Shown one piece after another: positions 10,742 to 20,608 of a stretch of 36,313 bases of DNA. Location: contig JAYMSP010001096.1 of assembly GCA_036897095.1 (NCBI GenBank), positions 1 through 36,313 of the forward strand. Direction: 5' to 3'. The DNA is from Plantago elongata. Its lineage: Eukaryota > Streptophyta > Magnoliopsida > Lamiales > Plantaginaceae. The notes under the pieces were generated by a model. The model worked only from the letters and a program-made list of their open reading frames with translations. It was not told the origin of the DNA and did no database searches. Position numbers and translations under genes: made by a program. The first letter of the stretch is position 1, and the number at the start of each line of letters is the position of its first letter.

Positions 10742-10911
10742 AACGTGCGGTTTGATATTCCCGCTTTTTCTTGGCAAAATACGTATTCATGCTGCAGAGC
10801 ATATGCCCCAGCTGTTCATATTATATAACGTGCGGTTTGATATTCCCGCTTCTTCATGGAAAAATGCATATTCATGCTGCAAGGCACGTATGGCCCCAGT
10901 TGTTCAGCATA
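10742..10911. repeat. 85-bp tandem duplication within the Gypsy LTR
   Basis: AACGTGCGGTTTGATATTCC at 10742 recurs exactly at 10827, and the following CCGCTT...TTCATGCTGCA...GCCCCAG...TGTTCA is repeated with about 15 percent differences. The overlapping short ORFs here are fortuitous. Confidence 0.85.
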
Positions 10912-13125
10912 CATATTCATATATCACATTTTTGTCAACAGTGTCCACCATATTCATTTTCAAAATCATGTAACGGCTGGTTGCTTTCAAAATCATTTTC
11001 AAAGTCAATGCATATTTTTCCACGTAGCACAATATTCAAAATCATTTTCGTGCAATGCATGTTTTTCATGTGGAATGACAGGACATAATCAAAATGCAAT
11101 TCAGGATGTATCATGAGTGACAGAATAATAACTAGATCAAGTCATGTGCAGTAATTCAGTTCATCAGACTCGGAGTCAATCTACAAATCGCAATTAGTAC
11201 TCGTCGAGTTAATCAGAGTATTGGCACGTAGGTAAGGTGGTTTCGATCAGATATCTCATAAACAGAATAAATACGGAAAGTAAACAAGGACAGAAGGCAC
11301 TTTGGTTTTTCCCAGGGCCTGATGCCGAATGCCAGTTATTCCTCACCTTCAGATTCTTGCAGATCAGCTGATTCAACGTCTCCTGATAGACAGATAAAAT
11401 AACCTTAACATCGACTTTACAATTAATTAATTAACTCCCCAGTTTATCCCCAGTTCTTAGAATAACTAAATCAGCTAGTCATGCAATCACGTAATAGTAC
11501 ACAGTTCTAATCTTTAACAGTTACTCAAGAAATTTATTTACGCTTATGTTATACAACGTTTATTTTCGGTCTTTTACTTCATAATTCCATCACTAGCGCA
11601 TACTACTCAGCTTTACAAGTTTCTAATAACTAATTAGATAATATGCATTTCCAATTCTCAACTACTTCGACCAACTTATTCATACAGTTGTAAATTACTA
11701 ATTTTAATGCTTCATATATACAATAGTATTTGCGCTCTTATCGTGCGCCATCATCGGTCAAAGTTTATTTTACAAACATCCCATTTCTATAACCGGTTTT
11801 GTTATTCATCAAGATTAATACTCAAGGACTCTATTAACCTATTATCCTTCTAACTTCGCAAACTTTACAAAATTTTCACGTCGATTCCCCTTACTAGTTT
11901 AGTTAGTGCTTCTACACTTATATCATAGACAACATAACAATTCTCACACTATTCTTTTACCACTACATGTTTTCCATTATCCTACGACCCTTTTATTCTC
12001 TAAGTTGCAATTATCCTAACACTGCCATTTAGTTTTATACTTACTATTGCCAAGCTCACAACTCACTTTTCATTAGTACACCATCATACTCCTGCCTAAT
12101 TTTTACTAGTTACAGATTATACAAGACACCAGATTCGTAACAAGCACCATTCAAACACACTAACGCAACGTATCACCTTCATTTCCAATTCTCCAGTACC
12201 TACCACCCGCTTGCTTATGAATACCAGCCCATCCAACAACGTCATCAACCAACAGCCTATGCAATTTACTAGTTCTATTCCTGATTCAACAACTTGCAGT
12301 GTCTAGTCATTTCCTGTTCATTTCTTCCTATAACTGCCAACTGCAGTATTATCCATTAGCCTTGTATTCACTTTCCTTTTTACCTTATTACTAGCTGTAG
12401 GGTATCCAAAATTCCATAGAGTATCCATTTTCCTATCTACATACACTACTGCAGTATACACCTAATCAACAAATCCAATTGACTAATTCAGCAAGTATCC
12501 AACAATCTACAGTATGCTACAGTTCACTAATGTCATTCCAATCTCAGCAATTCACTACGACTAACCTAGCCAGACACCAAACGATCAACACCTCACTCTT
12601 CAACCGTATACTACATAACCATTAATAACCAGAATCACAGTGTACTGATATCTACAGTATGCCATTAACAGTAAATCCACAGCCTACCATTTATCAACCA
12701 CCCCGACATCGATCAACAGCTAATCGACAACAGAGTCTAACAGTATAAACCATCGCACCAACAGTTTGCACTATCTCTGCTCTATATTCATTCCCTTCCT
12801 CCAACTATCATACTGCAGTATTTGTAAAATTAACAAGGCATCCAACCTTCTCATTCTATGAACAGAACTATAGTATTCTAACACATTCGATCCTATATCC
12901 AGCTAACACACATTAGTACACAATTTCCGTTCCCAGAATTAAATGAATTAATTGATCGAACTCACCGGAGTCGAAGGCAGAATCCGGTGCAGTGGTGGCG
13001 AACAATGGCACGCGGAGGTACAAAGTCTGGCTGGGAGTGAAAGGGAAAAGAAGCAATTGCAATTGAGGTGTGGTGTAGCTGATTCTTGTGCTTGCCGAGG
13101 AAAATGACCGATGGCACTGGAAGTC

Positions 13126-13138
13126 GGTATATATAACC
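13126..13138 (-). promoter_or_regulatory. TATA-like box of the Gypsy solo LTR
   Basis: GGTTATATATACC on the minus strand follows a C/G-rich upstream stretch and precedes a CT-rich leader-like segment, the expected U3-R layout for a minus-strand LTR. Confidence 0.45.
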
Positions 13139-13794
13139 GAGGGACGGGAGATGGCACACGGAGGAAGAGACACACGTCAATCATGCTCGATTCCGCCGAG
13201 CCACACGTCACCTAGCATGTCCCGGCTTGGGCGCGACGGTTCACAGGAGGGAGCCGACCGGAGGCGGCGCCAGTCTTGCCGCGGCTTCGGCGCGGAGGGA
13301 GCGGCCGTTGGTTCAGAGCTAGCGGTTCCGGTACGGGTAATTGAGGTGGGGAGGACGGTCGCAACGATTAGGCGCGGAGCCGGAGAAGAGGGGAAGATTG
13401 ATCGGGCACGAGGAGGAGCAATTGGCACAGTTTGGTTTGGTTTGGGTGGTGTGAAGGAGAAGACTCAATTTGAGTCTACTGTATGTTTATGTTGACTTAG
13501 TAAATATATCTGGCATCTTCTGGATCTCGAACGGCTCGCAAATAAATTCTAGAAAATTACGAAACCGATTCCTGGACGATCCTTGAGTCGAACTTAAGCC
13601 GTGCCAAAAATAAAATAAATATTTTTATTTTATTATTTTATTCTTATTTTATTACTTGTTATTATTTTCTTGACGTTTCCGCGCGGACGTTTAATGTTTC
13701 AAATTTACTCTAATATTCATACTTCAATTTAAAATACTAGAATTAAATTTTTAGGTGAATTTTTAATACGTACCGAATTTTTACGGCCGTTACA

Positions 13795-13966
13795 GACAAA
13801 CACATTTCACAAATCCAAAATTCACAACTTGATTCAAAATAGCATTTTCTCTCTAATTTTCTGCAATGAAAACCTGCAACTACTTATGTTCTCTCTAGTC
13901 TTCTGAAAAAGAAGCAGTAATCCAGAACCTTAACCTTCCAGATTCTAGATAATCTTTCACTATATA
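13795..13966 (+). other. Leader of the envelope-like 3' gene
   Basis: Untranslated-leader-like sequence between the Gypsy LTR and the ATG at 13967. It is rich in A, C and T, with TTTTCTCTCTAATTTTC and TTCTCTCTAGTC tracts, and shows no ORF. It continues the sequence interrupted at 10368. Confidence 0.5.
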
Positions 13967-15093
13967 ATGGCTCCCAAACGTGCTTCAAGTTCTAAGGCTT
14001 CAAATCATATGTTGTTACTAAAAAGCAAGCACTCAACCTGGAGATCTCCAACAACAATAGACTCCAAGGGAATTTTAACCTAGAAAACTGGACCACCAAC
14101 CACGTGATGCAATATGGTGGTGCCTTTGTGGAAAAACACCTGGAAGCAATCATCTAGAGTAGGCGGATAGGACTTCCGTCTTGGTTTTGCTTGAAAAAGC
14201 AAACCTGAAGGGTTTCTTTCAGCCCTTCCCAGTGGGACTTCCTCAGTGGATGTTCTTGAATTTTACAATGACTCAAAATAACCACTAAGATGGTCAACAG
14301 GATTGAAAAAGTGTCCTTTAAACCAAGGTGCAAAACCTTGTGATTGACCTGGATTGCCGACCTATTTGGCTTGATCAATGAGGGCGAAGATTTTGAGATG
14401 AGCCCCCCAAGGATGAAATTTTGTTACAAGGTGCCAAGGAGACTTATAGTGAGTTCTCTGATATGTCTATCGCAGACACTCCCTCCACTTTCATTTTGGG
14501 AGATATAAGAATCAGACACTTGTACAAGCACGGGAATGTGCTAGCATGTATTTTGCACAGAGCATTGGACGGTCTGAAGGGTGGAGCAGATCAGATTAGC
14601 CTGGAGAGATGGATGGCTATGTATCTGATGAGATCCTAACTCATGGAATAGCAGAAAAGCCCTTTCAGTTGGGGTATGTACATGTTCATGAAGTTTATCA
14701 AAGCTCTCAGAAGCTTTGATGTCAAGATTGAAAAAGGCTTCACTGAGCCAAAGGCCACAGTCATCTATGGACTGAACATGTGTTGGATTCTGGAGAGATA
14801 TGGTCTAGAGCTCAGAAACCCAGAGAAGCCTGAGATTAGTGACACTCTCTGGAAATTTAATTATGGAAATTGGATGAAGCGAAAGGCAAATGGAGAGCCT
14901 GAGGTTACTGAAGAGGCTGCACCTTCTGAGGTGGAACCTAAGAGAACAAGAACCAAGAGGAGAGTAGCTAAAAAACCAAAAGGTTTATGAGGCTCCTGCA
15001 GAGAATACTCTTATGTTCTTGAAGTTCCATCTACCACTCCCATTATTGAAGATGCGTCCATGAAGGAGGAGATGTTGAGAAAAACTAGTGGAA

Positions 15094-15096
<3 letters not shown>

Positions 15097-15138
<42 letters not shown>
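15097..15138. repeat. (TC)21 microsatellite
   Basis: Twenty-one uninterrupted TC dinucleotides inside the envelope-like gene. They probably grew after the reading frame was lost. Confidence 0.95.
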
Positions 15139-15140
<2 letters not shown>

Positions 15141-15644
15141 CATAACTACATGAATTATGGATAACTTTGTACCCACATTAGAAGATTATGATGATGATGA
15201 AATGGTTCTCACACATATCTTCAAAGCTTCAAGAAAACCACTGATGCATCAAAGGCATCTAGTTCAATTTTGGGTGAAGTTTCTGAGAGATCATCCAAGT
15301 CTCTGGTTGCTGAAGACATTATAGATACACAGGAAGCAGCAACCATAGCCATTCAGAGCTCATTAGACTTTATTCAAAAGTCTATGAATGCGAATAATGT
15401 AGTGATGGTGGATGTTGACATTGTGTTCACTCTAAAAGGACTGCAAGATGCGGTTAAGAATGTTTCTATCTCAAACCCATCTGTTGAAATAATGCAGTCA
15501 GAAAGGCCATCAACAGACATTGCTGAAGAAAATCCTATTTAGTAACAGGTTTCCTAGGAAGTAGTAGAACAGGAACTTGAGTCTGAAGTGCCAGAATCTT
15601 CTAACCCAGAAGAGGATTCACAAGCTCAACCTAAAGCACTTCAG

Positions 15645-15721
15645 GTAGCAAAGAAGTCTATATATTACTTTTTAAATTTAGTTGTTTATTACTTGTCACT
15701 CATAAATTTTCTTTGTTACAG
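15645..15721 (+). other. Intron A of the envelope-like gene (77 bp)
   Basis: GTAGCAAAG...TTTGTTACAG is T-rich, with GT-AG ends. The upstream frame ends ...AQPKALQ and the downstream frame opens DQEESQAEEEV. Both flanks are acidic Gln/Glu-rich, while the intron reads as hydrophobic residues. Confidence 0.7.
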
Positions 15722-15829
15722 GACCAAGAAGAATCACAAGCAGAAGAAGAAGTTGCAAAGGTTTCTTCAGAAAGAGAAGAAGAGGCTCCCCAAGCCTTAA
15801 CACCCAAAGAATCTTAGCCTGTTATACAG

Positions 15830-15912
15830 GTATAGTCAATTTCTGAAGGTTATGATTATTTTCATACTTGCACTTTATCGAGTTTACTAACTTGATAATA
15901 TGTTTCTAATAG
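15830..15912 (+). other. Intron B of the envelope-like gene (83 bp)
   Basis: GTATAGTCAATTT...GTTTCTAATAG. The exon before it (15722-15829, 108 bp) ends in ...VIQ and the exon after opens AQTEKEEQVMETSQ. It shares a TTTTCATACTTGCACTT block with intron C. Confidence 0.7.
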
Positions 15913-16023
15913 GCGCAAACTGAGAAAGAAGAGCAAGTGATGGAAACATCACAAGCTGAAAAGAAATTGACATAAACCTTCAAGGTTTCTGAAGAACAAA
16001 TGGTTGAGCCTTCTTCATTGAAG

Positions 16024-16140
16024 GTTTGCTACAATTCTTCAGATAGTTGGCAATTTTCATATTTTCACTTGTTCATTCTTAACTTTACATTGTTAACATT
16101 CTTAACTTTACATTGTTAACTATTTATTAACATTGTTAAC
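16024..16140 (+). other. Intron C of the envelope-like gene (about 117 bp, acceptor unclear)
   Basis: The donor GTTTGC follows ...MVEPSSLK (exon 15913-16023, 111 bp). T-rich sequence with a duplicated CATTCTTAACTTTACATTG unit (16074-16119, period 23) extends to about 16140, where PSEPMDIDEALPAS begins. I see no clean AG acceptor at that point, so it may have mutated. Confidence 0.5.
16074..16119. repeat. 23-bp tandem duplication in intron C
   Basis: CATTCTTAACTTTACATTG plus TTAA occurs at 16074-16096 and again at 16097-16119; a partial third copy (ATTGTTAAC) follows. Confidence 0.85.
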
Positions 16141-16251
16141 ATCCTTCTGAGCCAATGGATATTGATGAAGCTCTCCCAGCTTCACCAAAGGAGAATGTTC
16201 CAAACTGTACAAGTCTCTAAATAAATTGTTTCTGAGCCTCCCCAACCGGAG

Positions 16252-16344
16252 GTAAGTGAAATCTCAGATAACAATAAGTGTTTGCAAAAATATAATTCTC
16301 TGATCAATCCATTTAATGTATAAGTTTGTGTTTTCATGTTCAAG
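16252..16344 (+). other. Intron D of the envelope-like gene (93 bp)
   Basis: GTAAGTGAAATC...CATGTTCAAG has a consensus GTAAGT donor. The exon before it (about 16141-16251) ends in ...SEPPQPE, after an apparent one-base insertion near 16203. The exon after it carries VVVEEQTTLSHPLNE. Confidence 0.7.
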
Positions 16345-16454
16345 TCGAAAGAGTAGTTGTTGAGGAACAGACTACCTTGTCTCACCCTCTCAATGAAGTA
16401 TTTGAGGCTGCCATTCCAATGGTAGAACCTTTTGAGCCTGCAGTTGAAACTCAG

Positions 16455-16534
16455 GTAATTCAGAAACTGGATTCATCTTTCAAACTCAGATAGCTTTAAA
16501 GTTTTTGAAACTAAAAGACTTCTCTCTCGTTCAG
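16455..16534 (+). other. Intron E of the envelope-like gene (80 bp)
   Basis: GTAATTCAGAAAC...CTCTCTCGTTCAG, with a pyrimidine-rich tract just before the acceptor. The exon before it (16345-16454, 110 bp) ends in ...EPAVETQ. Confidence 0.7.
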
Positions 16535-17031
16535 GCTTAAGCATTGTACCAAAAATTTATGCATCGTCTTCTGATGAAGTGCACAAGTTCTTCAAAGAGA
16601 AAACCATAAAGAAACATCTACATCTATTCAAGTCATGGCAGAAACTTCGACGTGTTGATCTTACGAATATTGCCAACTTGATAGACAACAAGCTAGATGA
16701 GAAAGAGCCTTGGATCTGGAGACATACATCCATGCACCTATTCTATAAAGAGTTACAACTTCTTTGCGGTGATGCATGAAGGATTCTTTGAGGAGATAGT
16801 AAAACTACTTGAAGAAAGCATTTCTAGATGCGGATGAAGAGACTAGAAGGCGGATGGCTTATAAGACTGCCTTGTCCAAGAGTATTTAAACTTCTGAGCA
16901 GGAGGAAGTAAATTGGCAGGTCACCACTTTTCCAACGGTTATCAATCTAGTGCCTGATGATGGGGAGGAAATTGATGAGAATGACTTTGAAGACCCTCCC
17001 TCTGAACATCCAACCAAAATAGATGATAGTG

Positions 17032-17062
<31 letters not shown>

Positions 17063-18554
17063 GGCCCCCACTCCAGGAGCTGGTGGAAATGCTCAGACTA
17101 GAGGATCATCTAGTGTAGGATTGTCATCTGCACAGAGTGTCAACACCACCACCATCTTCAAAATCACCAACTCACACCTCTAAACAACAAGATGAAGAAC
17201 AACCAGCTAAGATTGATGAGTGGGAAGCTAAGGCTAGGGCTTCCAAGATGAATAAATTGTTGGAGAGAGAAGCTCAAGATCAATCTGAGCTTAATGACTT
17301 GCTTGCTGAGAAAGAGGCCAAAATCCAGAAACTAGAGGCATAAACAAGAAGGAATGAGAACTTCTTGGTGAGCAAACCAAATTGAAGCATTCACTAGAAA
17401 TTACCGTGGTTCAGCTTGAATCAATGGTAGAAGATAAGCAAAATGTTGATGCTGCATTGTAATTATCCAGACCTATATAGGACAAAGGAAAAAAAAGCCA
17501 TTGATGCCCTTGAAGCAGAGTCCTCTGATGATTGGTCTGATGAAGATGGTCCTAACCATCCTATTTGAATGGATGAGGAAGAAACGGAGGTGAATAACCT
17601 AAATGAGCACATGGTTGTGTCTCATATGAAGAGAAAGGTGATTGCACCTAAGGCCTTTGACAAATCACCAAAAGAAAACAATGTTTTTGAGAACAAGTTC
17701 ATCATCTTGAAGAATCTGAAGAACGAATTGTTTGAACAAAACAATCTTGCATTGGCCACCATCCCTCCAAAATTTAAAGCCTTTGCTAAGCTGATGACCA
17801 AAAAGACCACATCTCTCAAGATTGCACAGACTGGGAATGCAAAGAGATGAGAATTTAGAGATAGCTCAGAAAGCACATATGGAATCAAGTTATGTTGCGG
17901 GAAAAGTAGATAAAGTGTATGAGACATTGGAGCAGATCTCCAAAACATAACACTTACTACTTGGTCAGTTTGAGTCATTACATTCTGAACTTCAAAAACT
18001 GGTATACATGCAAGAGGAAGCAGCCTGCAAAAAAACCTCTAACCATAAGAGAACCTCCCTCCTCTTCACGTCTACCACACCACCCATACTGACTAGATCA
18101 AGAGCTACACAGAAAAATCCAACGGAAACCAAGTCCCCAAGAAAATCTGATAAACCTTCTGAAGAAGAAGAAGATGAAGAAGAAGAAAGGTAATGAAGAT
18201 ACTTGCTCACAGAATGATCAAGGCAACAATGTGGAGAATGATGATGAGACTGATCATGATGAGCATCCTCTCCACAGAAAGAGGAAGAGAGTTGATGAGG
18301 TATCTAAACCTATAGCTGCAACTCCAATTGTTGCCAGAACACCATCTAGACATTCCAAATATATCCATGGTGGTTCTTCAAGTCAAAACCCTACTCATAA
18401 CACATCTAGGAGCATCCCAGAATGAACAGAAGACAAAGAAGAAATGCAAGGTTTGGGAGAACCAACAATGAAGATCTTCCTACCAGGCCATAAGATGCAT
18501 TAATTGAGTATACTAAGACTCATGATAGCCAGTCTGCATATCAATGCATAAGAC

Positions 18555-19621
18555 CTAAGTTTTAAAGCCGGACCGGGCTGACCGGCCCGACCAGTTAAGC
18601 TGGAAAATCGGTGATTGACGGCTGGTTGTGAGACATAAACCGCCAGAAAACCGCTATTCAAAAAGCCGCACAAGACGATGGAAACCGCCGAGCCGGGAAC
18701 CGACGAACCGTCGGCTTGAGGCGGCTAGGAGGAAAAAAAATTTAAAAATTGAACTTTCTTCAATCTTCCCTTTTCTTCAACCTTCCCTTCATCTTTACTG
18801 AGAAATTTCAAGGCTATTGATTAGTGATTATTGATATTTGAAAATGGAGAGCCTAATCACCAATACCAGCTGCTAATTCGCCAGATCTAGTTGTAACCAA
18901 ATAGATCAGAGTAAATCGGAGCAGATGTCACTGGGTGGAGCTCCTCATCCACAATCATGGCCATATCGCCACCTGTGTAGTCTATTTTCCATTCATTTCC
19001 GTTGTGTGTTGCGTGTGTGTTGTGCAGTAGTAGTGCTAGTATGTGTTTTGTATCTTTTGTGTGTGTGTTGTGCAGTAGTATAGTATGTGTTCTGCATCTT
19101 GTGTGTGTGTGTGCTATGTAGTAGTAGTACAGTAGTACTCATGTGTGGAGTACAGCTGGTATTGTGTAATATGTGTAGTACTAGTATGTCTATGTGTGTA
19201 GTACTTTAGGTAGGCCTTGTTCTGTTCTAATAAATGATTTTTTATGCTAGCTCCAACTAATCTAGTAGACTCTAATAAGAGAGCTTACTTCTTTTTCATT
19301 TAAGAGTCTTAGTTCTATGCCCAAAAGTCGACTCAGGCAACGTAGCTATCTATATTATACTTCATTTTTCCTTTTATATTGATATATTATACTACTTTGT
19401 AATTTTAAACTATATTTTAAAATGCAGTTTATATTGGTTGATGTTGGTGATTAGGGCTTCATACTACTTTTTTTGTGAAGTTAATAATAATAAGGCTATA
19501 AATATTATTTATGACGTCATTCCGGCTCAAACGGTTCAAAACGGCCCAACCGGTCCAACCCTGGTTGAACCTTTTTTAAGGGGTGAGCGGCCTAACTGTT
19601 CGGTCCGGATTTTAAAACATA
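18555..19621. mobile_element. Non-autonomous hAT-like DNA transposon, about 1,067 bp
   Basis: It is flanked by an exact 9-bp direct repeat, GCATAAGAC (18546-18554 and 19622-19630). The ends are inverted: left TAAGTTTTAAAGCCGGACC, right (reverse complement) TATGTTTTAAAATCCGGACC. Subterminal sequence on both sides is crowded with CCGG, GGCC and ACCGG motifs, common in plant hAT elements. No transposase ORF is present. The centre has a GT-rich minisatellite. An 8-bp duplication (hAT) plus one chance base, or a 9-bp duplication (Mutator-like), are both possible; the termini favour hAT. Outside it, the envelope-like reading resumes. Confidence 0.75.
19005..19205. repeat. GT-rich minisatellite inside the hAT-like element
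   Basis: GTGTGTGTTGTGCAGTAGTA-like units recur two to three times, spaced about 44-49 bp, with ATGTGTTTTGTATCTT spacers, grading into GTAGTACT repeats. Confidence 0.7.
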
Positions 19622-20188
19622 GCATAAGACAACTAAATGGCTACTGGATTCTGGATCTCCAATACTTATAGATGAATAGGAAATTTCTTGATCCTACCTT
19701 TAACCAGATGATGGCATGGAGAGTCAGAAGACTCTATCTGGAAATCCTGCTCATGTGAAGACATGACTTGATTTTGAAGTAAAAGTGAGAAGAGATTTCA
19801 TGGATAAGGATATGAAGGGAGAGGTTCCTATCTACATGCCAGGTGATGTTCACAAAGTGCCAAAATTACTAGGAACAGGATATAGCTCACAGAATAAGCT
19901 TGGAGTGCTAGCTCATGAGTCATACTACATGACCAGGGAAGAATATGAAGATGACTTGCACTGCTTGAGAGTCATCTACAAGCACTTTAAATTGATTGAG
20001 ACCAAGATTGAGCATGCCTGGAAATGGGGTAAAGTCATTGGGTTAGACAGTTTCATAAGAAGAATCCTGATCTGGATTATAAAGAGAAGTGCAAGGTTGC
20101 CAGAGAAACTGAAATGGTTGTAAGAACTTATCTCTTTGACTATGTCATTGAGAAAAGAGTGCACAAGGATAAGAGATTCACAAACTAA

Positions 20189-20590
20189 GCCAGAAGGATT
20201 GACTGAAGAGCTTAAGGTTGCTTACAACCTAAGTGTATTGAAGATTCTGAAGATTTGAAGACTAAGGACTTAGAATGTCACTTGGAGCTTGGACTCTCCT
20301 ATTGTTCTATTTTCCTTATGTAATGTTTTGTGCATTGTTGTTGATGTATTATTTTGATATATTCTTGTAAGTTATCTTATGTTCTGTACTTGTAACTTCT
20401 GATGATCATACTCTCAGATACTTTAATAGAAGCAAACTTGTCAACAAAGATCACTACTTGTGATTTGGTTGATGTCTTACTTTCTGCATTTATATGAACT
20501 TAACTGTTATATCATTCTGAAATAATTAAGTGCAGGGAATTTGACTTCTCCAATCTGTAATAGGACTTTAGTGATAGTCATTGTTGTCTG
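20189..20590 (+). other. Copia 3' untranslated internal region
   Basis: AT-rich stretch between the end of the envelope-like reading frame and the polypurine tract. It holds no ORF and no repeat that I recognise. Confidence 0.6.
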
Positions 20591-20608
20591 ATCAAAAAGG
20601 GGAAAATT
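20591..20608 (+). other. Polypurine tract
   Basis: ATCAAAAAGGGGAAAATT lies directly before the TG of the 3' LTR. A CAAAAAGGGG core at this position is the usual plus-strand primer site of SIRE-type and other plant Copia elements. Confidence 0.88.

Larger units (their letters stand above)
10369..13794 (-). mobile_element. Solo LTR of a Ty3/Gypsy element (Tekay/Del-like), 3,426 bp
   Basis: The segment is bounded by TGTAAGCCCC at 10369 and GGCCGTTACA ending at 13794, that is TG...CA with short inverted termini. It is flanked by TACAA (10364-10368) and GACAA (13795-13799), a 5-bp target-site duplication with one mismatch. Envelope-like leader sequence continues on both sides. No gag-pol sequence lies within, so it is an LTR alone, probably left by LTR-LTR recombination. 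Minus orientation is inferred: that strand begins TGTAACGGCCGTAAAAATTC, typical of long Gypsy LTRs, and has a TATATATA box at 13127-13136 in a GC-rich promoter-like zone. The length is high for an LTR but within the range known for Tekay/Del and Ogre types. The lineage is uncertain. Confidence 0.75.
13967..20188 (+). pseudogene. Envelope-like 3' gene of the Copia element, intron-bearing, degenerate
   Basis: The ATG at 13967 opens MAPKRASSSKAS, a basic Ser-rich start, with a TAG at 14081-14083. Similarity to plant-transposon envelope-like proteins, as I remember the family, lies in 14090-14990: NWTTNHVMQYGGAFVEKHLE; FILGDIRIRHLYKHGNVLAC; KFIKALRSFDVKIEKGF; then a basic tail EPKRTRTKRRVAKKPK. 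Acidic Pro/Gln-rich mini-exons with introns follow (15270-16534), then a helical segment (16545-16777: EVHKFFKEKTIKKHLHLF), a poly-Asp tract near 17034-17061, a coiled coil (17200-17340: NKLLEREAQDQSELNDLLAE) and a Lys/Glu-rich region up to 18425. It resumes beyond the hAT-like insert at 19631 and ends in ...EKRVHKDKRFTN with TAA at 20186-20188. No transmembrane segment is clear, so 'envelope' is a positional label. Many stops and frameshifts. Confidence 0.7.

Noticed and set aside
10752..11116. Three overlapping ORFs with a repeated YGPSC/MPQLF-like theme
   Set aside because: They arise from the 85-bp tandem duplication read in three frames.
13088..13495. 135-codon ORF in GC-rich DNA and the overlapping minus-strand ORFs at 12913-13428
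   Set aside because: They overlap each other in several frames, lie within the Gypsy LTR, and show no domain; GC-rich DNA has fewer chance stops.
14985..15176. Minus-strand ORF with an RE repeat
   Set aside because: Translation of the (TC)21 microsatellite.
16886..17071. Ser-rich minus-strand ORF (and a similar one at 17992-18210)
   Set aside because: Shadows of the Asp- and Glu-rich tracts of the envelope-like gene on the plus strand.
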